Shown: positions 1-10,931, numbered from the stretch's first letter. The stretch: DNA of 64,000 bases from Pithys albifrons albifrons (GCF_047495875.1 NC_092497.1:6478937-6542936); one strand, 5' to 3'. Notes: generated by a model from the letters alone, not told the origin. Program-made: numbers and translations.

Positions 1-491
1 AGTGACAGGTATGAGAAAGCATGGTGATTCCCAGTAACATAATGTCTAGAAGTGAGGCAGTTGGATCCACCAGTGGAATGTCAATGCTAAGGCACACATA
101 CAGGTTTTTCTCCACAAGTATCAGAATTTTTAGAGTGGTAGTACCTAGGGCAGATGTGAATACTAGCTACAAAAGAGAAGGCTATCACTGGAATATATTC
201 TCCTCCTTGAGATAAGCTGCTTTTGTTAAGTTTGACTCTCATATCAGGACTCAGCAGGTTAACTTTAACCTACTTTAACCTACACAACCATCTTATATCT
301 ATGCCATGTAAATGCTATGTATGTAGCTGAGAACAGTTTGAAGTCTTTTTTAATGGCAGAAGATACAATAGTATCTCTCCTTCAACTCCTTCTTTGTTCT
401 GCATTTGAGAATTCATACTTCCTCTTGTGCTCCTTATAAGCTGACTGAACACAGGGCTAGAGAGCCTTATGGGTGTCAAGAAAAAAACCCC
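1..491. other. Left-edge non-coding sequence
   Basis: No gene or recognised repeat family was seen here. The only local structure is a 10-bp unit (ctttaaccta) repeated directly twice at about 263-282. Short open frames occur on both strands but have no recognisable domain and no splice context. Part of the right end may belong to the CR1 fragment that follows, whose 5' edge is diffuse. Confidence 0.5.
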
Positions 492-602
492 GGCTTGATG
501 GGGCTCTGAGCTCTGGAGAAAGGTGTCCCTGTCCATGGCAGAGGGGTCCAAAGGAGATGACCTTTAAGGTCCCTTTCAATCCAAGACATTCTATGATTCT
601 AC
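492..602 (+). mobile_element. CR1 LINE 3' fragment (plus strand)
   Basis: The sequence follows the avian CR1 3' UTR: a 'gatggggctctgagc' segment, then 'ggtgtccctgtccatggcag', then 'gatgacctttaaggtccctttcaat', ending in 'attctatgattct'. That last string is the terminal octamer repeat of CR1. It is a 5'-truncated copy of about 110 bp with no coding part. Its 3' end points at the 3' end of the next CR1, about 100 bp away on the other strand. Family-level assignment is confident; the subfamily was not determined. Confidence 0.85.
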
Positions 603-705
603 AAAAAGGAGAAAAGATCTTCCCATGTGAAATTCAAAGCAAACTTGCAGTGTAGACAAGTGCACTATAGCAACAGAGCTGGGGAGAAAAGAAGACAAAA
701 GGAAT

Positions 706-1406
706 GAGAATCATAGAATCATAAAATCGATTGGGTTGGAAAAGGCCTCCAGGATCATCAAGTCCACCCCTTGGTCCAGCTCCAGTTCATTTACAAGATC
801 ATGGCACTCAGTGCCGTGTCCAATCTCACTTTAAAAACCTCCAGAAATGGTGAATCCACCGCCTCTCTGGGCAGGCCATTCCTGCCTGATTACTCTCTCT
901 GGAAAGAATTTTTTTCTGATATCCAACTTAAATTTCGTCTGGCAGAGCTTAAGCCCGTGCCCCCTTGTCCTATTGCTGAGTGCCTGGGAGAAGAGACCAA
1001 CCCCCACCTGGGTAGAACTTCCCTTCAGGTAGTTCTAGACAGTGCTGAGGTCACCTCTGAGCCTCCTCTTCTCCAGGCTAAACACCCCCAGCTCCCTCAG
1101 CCTCTCCCCATAGGACTTGTGCTCCAGTCCCTTCACCAGCCTTTTTGCACTTCTCTGGACCTACTCCAGCCTCTCAATATATTTCCTGAACGGAGGGGCC
1201 CAGAACCGAACACAACACTCAAGGTGTGGCCTCACCAGTGCTGAATACAGGGGAAGGATCACTTGCCTGGTCCCGCTAGCCACACTACTTTTGATACAGG
1301 CCAGGATGCCATTGGCCTTCTTGGCCACCTGGGCACAGTGTTAACTCATGTTAAGATTCCTGTCAACTAGTACCCCAAGGTCCCTTTCTGCCTGGCTGCT
1401 CTCCAG
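706..1406 (-). mobile_element. CR1 3' UTR and octamer tail
   Basis: The remaining RT tail plus 3' UTR run down to the terminal repeat, which on the plus strand reads 'gaatcatagaatcata' at about 711-726. Blocks such as 'ctccaggctaaacacccccagctccctcag' are the shared C-terminal/3' region of CR1 and recur in the minus-strand copy at 7858-8816. In CR1 biology this 3' end is what the RT recognises. Confidence 0.85.
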
Positions 1407-1901
1407 CTACTCTGTGCCCAGCCTGGAGCGCTGGAGGGGGTTGTTGTGGCCAAAGTGCAGGACCCGGCACTTGGTCTTATTGAACTTCATCCCATTGCAA
1501 TCAGCCCATATCTCAAGTCTATCCAGATCCGTCTGCAGAGCCCTCCTGCCTTCCAGCAGGTCGACACTCCCTCCCAACTTGGTGCCATCAGCAAATTTGC
1601 TGATGATGGACCCAATCCCCTCATCTAAATCATCAATAAAGATGTTAAACTGGATTGGACCCAACACAGACCCCTGGGAAACACCACTAGTGACCGGCCA
1701 CCAGCTGGATGCAGCTCTGTTCACCAGCACTCTCTGGGCCTGACCCTCCAGCCAGCTCCTAACCCAGCAGAGGGTACAATTGTTGGAACCATGGGCTACC
1801 AGCTTTTCCAGGAGTATATTATGGGAGACAGTGTCAAAGGACTTGTTGAAATCTAGATAGGCCACATCCACAGCCTTCCCCTCATCCACCAGGTGGGTCA
1901 C
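1407..1901 (-). pseudogene. CR1 reverse transcriptase, palm/thumb part with lost catalytic Asp
   Basis: About 164 codons remain open. Palm motif A is present as '[14 protein letters not shown]', with its catalytic Asp codon at 1851-1853. Motif B is present as '[11 protein letters not shown]'. Motif C, normally FADD in CR1, reads FADG: the second aspartate codon at 1584-1586 is GGC, a one-base change from GAC. '[24 protein letters not shown]' follows as the usual thumb-side block. Loss of that aspartate should abolish polymerase activity. Confidence 0.9.
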
Positions 1902-1994
1902 CTGATCATAAAAAGAGATCAGGTTGGTCAGACAGGACCTGCCCCTCCTAAACCCATGCTGGCTGGATCTAATCCCTTGTCCATCCTGAAGGTG

Positions 1995-2540
1995 CTATGT
2001 GATTGTACTCAAGAAGATCTGCTCTATAACCCTGACAGGCACCAAGATCAGGCTGACAGGCCTGTAGTTGCCAGGGTCAGCCTTGCAGCCCTTTTTGTGT
2101 ATTAGGGAGACATTTGTCAGCTTCCAGTCGTCTGGGACCTCCTCAGAGAGCCAGGACTGTTGGAAGGTGATGGAGAGCAGCTTGGCAAGCTCTTCTGCCA
2201 GTTCCCTCATCACCCTGGGATGGATCCCATCTGGTCCCATAGACTCGTGAGGATCCAGCTGGCTCAGTAAGTCAGTAACTATATCCTCCTGGAATACAGG
2301 AGGGCTATTCAGCTCCCTCTCCCTGTCTACCAGCTCCAGAGGCCAGTTGTCTTGAGGGCCACCTGTTTTACTGGTAAAAAATGAGGCAAAGTAATTGTTA
2401 AGCACCTCAGCCTTCTTCTCATCTTCCTTAACTATATTTCCCTCCAAGTCCAACAGAGAATGGAGGTTTTCCTTGCCCCTCCTTTTGTTATTAATGTATT
2501 TATAAAAGGACGTTTTGTTATCCCTAACAGAATTAGTCAA
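1995..2540 (-). pseudogene. CR1 reverse transcriptase, N-terminal part
   Basis: About 181 codons remain open. Landmarks are NSVRDNKTSFYKYI, LLDLEGNIV, a MGPDGIHPRVMRELAEELAKLLS block, WKLTNVSLIHKKG, and DPGNYRPVSL, the conserved fingers motif. The frame ends shortly after the YRPVSL block because of a frameshift. Related sequence ('[20 protein letters not shown]') continues in another frame across about 1902-1990 and joins the palm region. Known function in active elements: copying element RNA at the nicked target. Confidence 0.88.
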
Positions 2541-2712
2541 ATTAACTTCAAATTACACTTTTCTTTCCCTGATTTTTTTTTCTGCATGACCTAGCTCTCT
2601 TCATAAATTCTTCATAAGTTGCCAGCCCTTTTTTCCACAGGTGGTAAACTTTCTTCTTAACACTGATTTCCTTCACAATCTCCATATTTAACCAAACCAG
2701 CCGTCTTCCCCT

Positions 2713-2973
2713 TCAGCTGGCCTTTTGGCACACTGGTATACCCTGTTCCTGTGCACTCAAAATTTCCTGCTTGAAACATGTCCATCCCTCCTGGACCCCC
2801 TTGTTTTTAAGATTTTTTTCCCAGGGTATGCTCTGAATCAGTTTTTTGAATAGGCCAAAATCTGCTCTCCGGAAGTCCAGTGTAGAGGTTGTAATGATGG
2901 CTCTCTTTGCATCTCTGAGTATTGAAAATTCTATTATTTCATGCTCGCTATGCCCCAGGCGGCCTCCAAACAC
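2713..2973 (-). pseudogene. CR1 ORF2 endonuclease C-end and linker remnant
   Basis: The frame begins at 'FGGRLGHSEHEIIEF', the last endonuclease block. The catalytic Ser-Asp-His is usually LGHSDHE in this family, so Asp has become Glu here. The rest (RRADFGLFKKL, GVQEGWTCFKQEIL) matches the linker between endonuclease and RT. It ends in a stop near 2713. The linker continues out of frame through about 2541-2712 ('KGWQL..', 'RELGHAEKK'). Confidence 0.78.
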
Positions 2974-2979
2974 TACATC

Positions 2980-3559
2980 ATCTACCAGCCCCTCTCTGTA
3001 AACAATAGGTCTAGCGAGGCCTTACCCCTGGTAGGCTCATTTACCGTTGATGAAGGAAATTATCCTCTATACACTCCAGGAACCTCCTAGATTGCCTCTT
3101 TTCTGCAATATTAAGCTCCCAGCAGATATCTGGCAGGTTAAAGTCACCCATAAGAACAAGGGCTGGAGATTTTGTGACAACTGGCAGCTGCTTGTAGAAT
3201 AATTCATCTCCTTCATCTTCTTGTTTGGTGGTCTATAACAGACTCACAGCAGGATGTCAGCCTTGTTGGCCTTCCCCCAGATTCTGGTCCACAGGCACTC
3301 AACCTTGTCACTGCTGACCTCAGGTTCAACAGAGTCAAGAGACTAACATATAAAGCCCCTCGTCCACCTCTCCTGCCCTGCCTGTCCTTTCTGCAGAGCT
3401 TGTAGCTCCCCATAGCAGCCCTTCAGTCATCTGAGTCATCCCACCACGTTTCTGTGATAGCAACTAGGTCACAGTTTTCCTGCTGTACTATGGCTTCCAG
3501 CCCCTCTTGTTTTTTCCCATACTATGTGCATTAGTGTACATGCACTTCAGCTGGGCCAT
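2980..3559 (-). pseudogene. CR1 ORF2 endonuclease domain, broken
   Basis: The likely ORF2 start ATG is at 3557-3559 (MAQLKCMYTNAHSMG). APE-type endonuclease landmarks are visible in order: TNAHSMG with its Asn, ITETWWDDSDD with its Glu, and [12 protein letters not shown] (GDFN at about 3137-3151). The frame is broken near a homopurine run shortly after SMG. A TGA at 3423-3425 sits where related elements usually have Trp. Sequence from 3213 to 3413 continues the domain (GSYKLCRKDRQGRRGG). In an active element this domain nicks the target DNA for target-primed reverse transcription. Confidence 0.8.
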
Positions 3560-4033
3560 TGATTTTACTCTCAACTCGGGCTCTACACCCTTAGGCTTAT
3601 CTCTGGAGAGCCTAGTTTCAGTCCCTTCTCCCTTCAAACCTAGTTTAAAGCCCTCCTAACTAACCCTGCCAACTTATGGGCTACAGTTCTTTTTCTCTTC
3701 CTAGATAGATGAAGCCCATCTGGTTTGAGGAGACTGGGCAACATGGAGTTGGCCCTATGATCAAAAAACTCAAAATTTTGTTGGTATCACCAGTCCCTAA
3801 GCCCCCTATCGATAAGCTGGGCTTTCCTATACCTCTCCTCATTTATCTCTTCATTCATCCCAGCTAGCACAGGAACTGAGGCAATTACTACCTGTGCCCC
3901 TGTCCCATGAAGTGATCAGGCCAGTGCCTTAAAATCTTTTTAATGACCCTGTTACTTCTTTCATTGATGTCATCACTTCCAACCTGGACAACCAACAGCG
4001 GGTAATGTCTGAGGGTTGAATAAGCTTAGGAAG

Positions 4034-4297
4034 TCACTTAGTAATATCCCTCACCCTGGCCCCAGGAAGGCAGCAAACCTCCCTGTGGGATGGATCTGGC
4101 CGACATAGAGGGCCCTCAGCTCCCCTCAAAAAGGAGTCACCAATTAGAACAACCCTTCTTTTTTTCCTCATATCTCTAGTTGTAATCTGCCTGGTAGATG
4201 GGGGGTATCCAGAAGACCTTGTAGACAGATCTTCCTCCTGACTGTCCTCAATCAGACTTTCTGCATCCAGGGCCATATACCTGTTTTTTAAGGGCAC
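4034..4297 (-). pseudogene. CR1 ORF1 remnant (SGNH esterase-like)
   Basis: The frame of about 87 codons contains 'KRRVVLIGDSFLRG', in which GDS matches block I of SGNH/GDSL hydrolases. Esterase-like domains are known from ORF1 proteins of CR1-clade LINEs, where ORF1p is thought to help RNA or lipid binding during retrotransposition. The frame runs into a stop after 'GARVRDITK', and ORF1-like sequence continues in other frames down to about 3600, including a stretch reading 'KPDGLHLSRKRKR'. The first Met is not necessarily the native start, because the true N-terminus is missing. Confidence 0.75.
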
Positions 4298-4345
4298 CCC
4301 GGTAGGTGAAAGGCATCGAGAGTGGGTGTTTTTGCCTCTACAAAT

Positions 4346-5989
4346 AAAATAAGAAAAGTGAGATTGATATCTCTTGTCAACTAAGAGATAGAAACTCGAA
4401 AAACAAAGGCAGGAAAGAGAGTGAAATAACCTTTATTTTGTAGATACTAGGTACACTATCAGCCTAACAGGAAACTACCATATGACTGAAATCCCGTATT
4501 CTGTATGACAATTTATACTATTATTTTTAATAAAATCCATCCCTGTAACAAAGGATAAAATTAAAACTAAAGAGGAAGAATGCAATTATAAATCAGTGTA
4601 ACTTTCTTCTGTTTCACTTTATATATTTGTCCCTGCATGGGACATACAGTCTTAATCTAACTGAGATGTTTCAGAGGAAGTAGCAGGAAAAATCTTATGA
4701 TTGCTATTATTATCATTATAGTTATCGTAATAGTCACCATCAGTATCAAATACATGACAAAAAGGTGTTGGTCATTCATTTTGATAGCTGTGTTTTACAG
4801 AATGAGGAGGAAACAGGAAAAATAAATCTCCATGGTATGCTTTTGCTTAGAATTCTAGTGATAACACTGAATTACTGTACTTCCAAAATGTTCCTATTAA
4901 AGCATTACTAGGAAACCATATATATTATTTGCATGTGTGCAATGTCATTCCACTGATGACACACTGAAGCCATTTTTAAAATTGCTATTCAAATATCTTT
5001 AATAGATTAATTTCTGACTTTCATTTATTTATTTAGTTAGTTTACTCTAAAAAAAAGAAAGAAAAAGGAAAAGACATGTTGTCATATTCAGGGAGATGAA
5101 CAGAAAAATTCAACAGAATTTAAATTGGAAGTGCTAGTAACATAGAACTATGAGTTTATAGACTCATACATTCATCTCATTAAATGTTTATCTTCTCGCA
5201 ATAATATATGATAATAACAATACCATGACCAGTTTCAAAATGTACTAAGATAAATTTCTCTGATTTATTGTTTTAAAAATAAAGTTACATTTACATCCTT
5301 ATTAGCTTTGCAAATTCACCTTAAGATCTTAAATTGTTCAGTGGCTTTGTTGGCCTAATGCTTTCTGTCATGCTTAATCAAACAATCAATTTTAACAAAT
5401 GCTGATTGTCCAAATAAGTTTAGGTTAAATTCCGGTTATTAGATGACATCTCCAAGTTACCAGAAATAACAAATTGCCAAGACTGGTTTTCACTTGATGA
5501 TAGCAGCAGACCTGAGAGAAGTATACTCTTAAGTGTGATACACCTGGAAGCATGGGGTGGGAGTCAGATTCTGTGGAAGACTATAAGTATACTTAACAAA
5601 CATTCTGTGAAATGGATAATAACTTCTATCGTCAGCTCTATTGATATAAATTAAGGCCTTTGAAAAAGCCAGTGGAAGTACACTGGTACAGAATCGACAT
5701 CCCAGGGTGACTGAAATTTTAAACACTTAACATGGAGAAATTGCAAATATGTTGAGGTACCATTTTTATCTTACAATTTTGCAGCCTAAGTCCCTAAATT
5801 GTTGATCTGAACTTGGTTCAGGTTAGTATCAGCAAATCTGAGTTATGATCTGTATGGAATTATGTATGTATGTATGCTGTTGAAATAGAAAACATACAGG
5901 TAAATGATATCTTCTATCTGTCTGTCTGGATGTTGCCATCAACACTTTAAAAATTCAATAAATTTCAGTCTGCAGTATGAGAAAGTTCT
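4346..5989. other. Non-coding AT-rich spacer
   Basis: No gene or recognisable repeat was seen. Short A-rich runs occur (for example near 5048-5070), and small open frames have no domain. Around 5300-5470 the sequence is complex, with several TTAAT/ATTA-type words. That could be conserved non-coding DNA but cannot be judged without an alignment. Confidence 0.5.
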
Positions 5990-6462
5990 TAAGCTATTGC
6001 AGAACTTCCAAAGAAGAGCTGTGAAGATGGTGAAGGGCCTCAAGGAGAAGCATGTGAGGAGCAGCTGAGGGCACTTGATGTGTTCAGCTGGACAAGAGGA
6101 GACTGAAGGGAGACCTCATTGCAGGTACAACTTCCTCAGCAGGGGGTAAAAAGGGGCAGGCACTGATCTCTACTCTGGGGTGACCAGTGACAGGACCTCA
6201 GAGAATGGCCTGAAGTTGTGTCAGGGAAGATTTAGGTTGTATATTAAAAAAACTTTCTTCACCCAGGAAGTGGTTGGGCACTGAACAGGCTCTCCAGGGA
6301 AATGCTCATAACACCATGCCTGACAGAGCTCAAGGATTGTTTGGATGATCCTCTCAGGCACATGTTGCAACTCTTGGGGATGGTCCTGTGCAGGGCTAAG
6401 GGCTGGACTTGATGATCCTTGTGGATCTCTTCCAGCTCAGCATATTCTGTGTTTCTGTAAAC
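5990..6462 (+). mobile_element. CR1 LINE 3' copy (plus strand)
   Basis: The sequence matches the CR1 3' region in sense orientation: 'aggagaagcatgtgaggagcagctgag', 'gacaagaggagactga', 'ggagacctcattgca', 'actttcttcacccaggaagtgg', 'ttggatgatcctctcag', 'gggctggacttgatgatcctt', 'ggatctcttccagctcagc', then 'atattctgtgtttctgt' as a decayed octamer tail. It is 5'-truncated at about 470 bp and diverged, with several small deletions. No open frame survives. Confidence 0.85.
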
Positions 6463-6762
6463 ATAGGTGTGTTTTGCATGTCTGCAAAAAGTCACTCTTA
6501 TATGTATTAAATCTTTGCACTGATTTTGGCTTTTGTCCCTGCTGTAAAGTTTTGAAAACGTAGAAAATTTGCAACTTGGCCTGATTTAAGCAAACATAAA
6601 TGTAAAGCCTATGTGATTCAAAGCCAAAATAAAAGTCCCTTAATGTAAATAATGTATTTTTTATGTTATGAAACAGCCTTGTCAATATGGATTCAAAGGT
6701 GATTATTTCATCTGTTTTCCTCTTTGAAATCCATTTTGCTTTTCATTTAAATTTATCATTTA

Positions 6763-6920
6763 TTGCCTTTTTTCCTTTTTAGTTTGTTTGGTTTTGCTTT
6801 GTTTTTCTCTTCTTTTTTTTTTCCTTTTTTAAGGCAAGTCAAAAATCCGAAACAGAAAAAACAAATAACCAGAAAAAAAGAACAAACAAACACACAAACA
6901 AAGCAAAAGAAAAAATATAA
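6763..6920. repeat. T/G-rich then A/C-rich imperfect inverted repeat
   Basis: The left half (about 6769-6833) is nearly all T and G/C-poor, with tttgtttggttttgctttg. The right half (about 6846-6918) is A-rich with C (aacaaacaaacacacaaac, aaagcaaaagaaaaa). The halves are imperfectly complementary and could fold back. Open frames of about 100 codons on both strands here come only from this composition (Lys- and Phe-rich) and are not taken as genes. Confidence 0.6.
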
Positions 6921-7857
6921 ATTGGTCAAAAGAAAGTTTGAGAAGGACAGCAGGGGCCATTTGACTAATTTTGGAATACCTGGACTCTTGACTTTCATTT
7001 TCAGATTCATGTGGGAAAAAATGTCTTCAGCTATTTTATTAATACGTAACATGGAATTAAATTAAATGAAATAAGCATAATTTAAATGAAAATAAACCTG
7101 AGTTATAGTTTAAAGAAATACATAAAAATTTGCAAAGAAATCTGTCTGATTTTGATGAGGAATAAGGAAATTTGTATCAAAAATGCTTTATGACACAAGT
7201 AAGTTTCTCAATATTTTTTCAAAATTTATATATTGATAAAGCAATTTAAATCACAGGGAATCACAGAAAATAAAACCAGAAGGAAAAAAGTTATGAATGC
7301 TCATTTCATGTTAAGTTGGGAGTGAGGTGGGGTGTGCAAATAAATAATGAAAATAATTAAAATAGGCTATACAAAACTAGGTTATCTTTTCTTTTTCCTT
7401 TCCCTGACCCCGCCTCCTGCCCCCCTTCTTTTTGAAAATGTAATGTTACATTTGATTCTAAAGTACAGGTTAGTTGTCATATATTTGGAAGAAGAGTTCA
7501 GGCCATGAAGAGCGATTTCCTTGGAGCTGTTTTTCCTTTTAACCCAAAAGCTCAGTGACCAGAACATCTTCAATTCATTCATTCTTTGACAGCAATTGAG
7601 CAATGCAGCTCATCTCTTAAAAGAATTTTTCAATATTTTTATCTTCTAGACAGTTGAAGGAAAATTTCTTTAACTCTTATTATATTACTTTATTTTTGCA
7701 CAAGCAGCTAAAATTCCCACAGAACCATGAATTTTAAAAATTCTCTCTCACCTTGTACTTAAAAAGTGCTGAATTTGCCCAGTTCCAAAAAGAAGAAGGA
7801 TTAAGGAAAATTGCCTTCTGAAAACCTTTCTATCAATGTGGTGAAGAGAAGGTATGG
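6921..7857. other. Non-coding AT-rich spacer
   Basis: Nothing gene-like was seen. There is a C-rich/T-rich stretch at about 7385-7432, and the rest is AT-rich unique sequence. Confidence 0.5.
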
Positions 7858-8816
7858 CATCATAGAATTCTTTATGTTGGAAAAAAGCCTTTAAGATGAT
7901 GAAGTCCAAACCTTAGCCCCTCCCCTAAACTGTGTTCCCAAGTGCCACAAGTCTTAAATACTTCCAGGGATGATGTCTCAGTCTCTTCCCTGGGAGCCTA
8001 TTCCAATGTCTGACAACCTTTTCCATCAAGACTTTTTTCATAATATCCCATCTAAACCTCCCCTGGCACAACTTGACACTGTTTCCTTTTGTTCTATCAC
8101 TCGTTACTTTCTTTCAGGCACTTGTAGGGAGCAGTAAGGTCTCCCCCGAGACTCCCTTTTCTCCAGCTAAACACTCCATGCTCCCTCAGCCCCTCCTCAT
8201 AGGACTTGTGCTTCAGACCCTTCCCCAGCTCCATTGCCCTTGTCTGGACACGCTCCAGCCCTCAATGTCTTTTTTGTAGTGAGGGACCAAAACTGAACAC
8301 AGGATTGGGGTGCCCCAGCAGTGCCCAGTAGAGCGGGACAGTCACTGCCCTGTTCCCGCTGGCCACATTATTGCTGACACAAGCCAGGATGCCTTGGGCT
8401 TCTTGACCCCCTGGGCACACTCTGGTTCATGTTCAGTCACTGTTGACCAGCAGCCCCAGATCCTTTCCCAACAGGCAGATTTCTAACCTCTCTTCCCCCA
8501 GCCTGGAGCACTGCAGAGGGTTGCTATGATCCAAAGGCCAGCCCCAGTACTTGGCATTGTTGAACCTCACCTGGCTGGCCTTGACCTATCCATCCAGGCT
8601 GTACAGATCCGCCTGCAAAATCCTCCTACTCTCCAGCAGAACACTCCTACCTGTCTTAGTGTTGTCCTTAAACTAAGTGAGGGTGCACTCAATCCTCTCA
8701 TGCAGATCCTTGGTAAAGGTATTAAACTAGGCTTAGCCCAATATTGATCCCTGAGAAACATCACTGGTGACCACATGCCAGCTGGATGTAATTCCATTCT
8801 CTACTGAATCATCCAC
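7858..8816 (-). mobile_element. CR1 LINE copy with RT remnant (minus strand)
   Basis: The plus strand starts with 'catcatagaattctttatgttgg', the reverse complement of a CR1 3' tail. It continues through the 3' UTR ('ttccagggatgatgtctcag', 'ctgggagcctattccaatg') into the C-terminal RT region ('ggagcactgcagagggttgc', 'gtacagatccgcctgcaaaa'). It ends at the block around the RT 'SGVSQGS' motif near 8750-8816. The coding part is full of frameshifts. It parallels the 3' 1.1 kb of the long CR1 at 706-4345 but is a separate, diverged insertion. Confidence 0.88.
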
Positions 8817-9395
8817 TCTTCTGAATTAAGATTTTAATCCGAAACATTTGCTTACTGGCTTTCAGAGCAGTGACTTATTTAGTCCTAAATTTTGTCAACA
8901 TATATAGAGGAAGATCTCTTTCATTAGTATTATAAGTGGTAGCTAGAGTCATAGAGTGAGTAAAACAATAATTTCTATTCTAGTTCAACCTCCATTTCAG
9001 CATTTTTTTATTTAATTACAGAAATGAAACAGCTTTGTTATAAAATTTATTTACCTGATCATTTGAGAAGATTTCTGATTTCCTGATGGGCTCTAAGTGG
9101 AAGTTAAATTCCTCTTGAACTTGAAACATTAATATCCTGAGTAATAGGCTCTAGCCTGTAGGCCTATCAGTAATATATGGTACTTGTAAATTTTACATTA
9201 TTGAGTTTTTCTTGTAGTTGGCAAGAAGTTTGACCAAAAATTAACTAATTTCAGGGCTAAGATAAAAAGGATATTGGGTGGATTAAAATTATTAAAATAA
9301 AACTGAAAAATATGTCATAAAGATGGAAAAGAGCAAGTACATACATTGGCATAATTTGTCATCTCTGTTTCTTCTCTTTCCTTTGTGCCTTCCTT
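8817..9395. other. Non-coding spacer
   Basis: AT-rich unique sequence with no recognisable gene or repeat. Confidence 0.5.
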
Positions 9396-9495
9396 CTTAG
9401 TTTTTGTTTGTTTGTTTTTTGTTTGGTTTGTTTGGGGGTTTTTTTGTTGTGTTTTTTTTTGTGTTGTTTGTTTTTTTGTTGGGTTTTTTTTTAAT
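9396..9495. repeat. T/G-only low-complexity tract
   Basis: About 95 bases are made almost only of T and G (gtttgtttgttttttg, tttggtttgtttgggggttt, gttgtgttttttttttgtg). The complementary strand is A/C-only. It is one of a series of such tracts in the window. Open frames across it are compositional. Confidence 0.75.
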
Positions 9496-10624
9496 ATCTT
9501 TAAAATTCTCTGCAACTCCTTCCTTAAATTAATTTTTTGTTTCACATTTTGACCAGGAATTCTTACCAAAAATCATGACCGACATTCCTGCACCTCTGAC
9601 ATAGTATCTCCTTGGTACCTTTCTATTAAAAACCAAGCATGCAAAACATCCATCTCTTTTACTATCAAGAAAAAAAAAAACATTTCCTGCTCTTACATTT
9701 GGTATCATTACTCTACTGACTTTCTCACATCAGTACTAATATTTGTCAGCCACTCTGTATACTTATCTGTTTGTGTCAGCTAGGCAAGACAATTCACATC
9801 TTCTGATTACAATGCTTAAAACTCATATTTCACGTCTCTAGTACTCTGTTTTTTCCCCACTGCTTTCCCTATTTTTCCCTCCTCTTCACCTCCCTTCCTC
9901 AGAGACAAAAGCTTTTACATTATTAAGGTCTTCATTACATGCTACATTTTTGTTTCGTTTGTATGTGAGACTTTGAAGATCTGTAATTCTTTTCAGCATT
10001 CAGGGTCTTTGGTCCCCTTACTCATATGCAGTGTTATGCTACTTGAATTCGTATTACCCTTCAAAGACCAATACTTCACAGCGACAGCACTCACTGTGTA
10101 ATGAGCTTTGTTAAAGCTGTTAATGCCAAAATGCCTTTCTGTGTGCACATGCTTTCTGTCTTTACAACCAAAAGAAATGCTTGATTGGAAAATTGCCACG
10201 TCGTCAGCAATGAATTTTGCATTTCCTTGCAAAAACATAATTTAAATGCATTTTTTGAGAGCTTTTGTTGTTAATTTTGTTGTGATTTCTCTTCTTAATG
10301 AGCAGAGCAAAGACTTTAATGTGATAGCTGCCACACTGTGGAATAAATGTGAGAAAATATTAATATCTAAAATTTTAGGCCCAAAACTATGTTAAATGTT
10401 CAGAATACTTATAAAGAAGTGAGCCCACATAAATGAAATTCTAAAGATGGTCTTCTAAACAATGTAATTCCTTTTTCTCCACATAAACTCCAACAAAGAT
10501 CTGCTAAAAGAAGTCCTGCATGCAGTCTTAATATAGTATTAACCCAGGCACACTGCAAACAGGATTTCCGATTGGACTTACTATTTCAGTTGTTGAACAA
10601 GATATTTTCACTGGCAATGTATGT
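9496..10624. other. Non-coding spacer
   Basis: No gene was recognised. Around 10230-10400 the sequence is complex with TTAAT/AATTT words and may be conserved, but this is untested. Confidence 0.45.
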
Positions 10625-10857
10625 CACCTCCCTCTTCCTTTTTCCCCTTCCATTTTCTCTTTTCCCTTTCTTTTTCCCTTCCCTCTTCCCTTCCATTTGC
10701 CATCTTCCCTCTTCCCTTCCATCTTCCGTTTTCCATTCCTTCTTCTATCTTCCCACTTTCTTTTTTCATCTTTGCACTTTTTTCTTCCCTCTTTCTTCCT
10801 GCCTCTTTCCACCTTCCTCTTCCATATTCCCTCTTTCCACTTTTGTTCCCTTTTCCT

Positions 10858-10930
10858 TCCCAAACCTTCCCTTTCCAAACCTTCCCAAACCTTTCCTTTC
10901 CAAACCTTCCCAAACCTTCCTTTCTCAAAC
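10858..10930 (+). repeat. Minisatellite-like 'CCAAACCTTCC' repeat
   Basis: About six imperfect copies of a ccaaaccttcc/ctttccaaaccttccc unit occur in tandem immediately upstream of the pentanucleotide array. They give repeated F-Q-T-F-P-N-L words in the plus-strand translation. Confidence 0.75.
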
Positions 10931-10931
10931 A

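Larger units (their letters stand above)
706..4345 (-). mobile_element. Long, nearly complete CR1 LINE (degenerate)
   Basis: This is a CR1 retrotransposon of about 3.6 kb in minus orientation. Reading from its 5' end near 4345, it shows an ORF1 remnant with an SGNH-esterase GDS motif, an APE-type endonuclease, a reverse transcriptase, a 3' UTR, and the terminal octamer repeat at about 706-728 (cat-aga-atc type on the plus strand). Autonomous CR1 elements are about 4.5 kb, so this copy is probably truncated within ORF1. The coding parts are split by frameshifts and stops, and a catalytic RT residue is lost, so it is dead. No convincing target-site duplication was seen; CR1 often lacks one. It is far longer than the other CR1 copies here. 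Confidence 0.93.

Noticed and set aside
6756..7065. About 100-codon frames on both strands (Lys-rich and Phe-rich)
   Set aside because: Compositional, from T/G and A/C arms; nothing conserved recognised.
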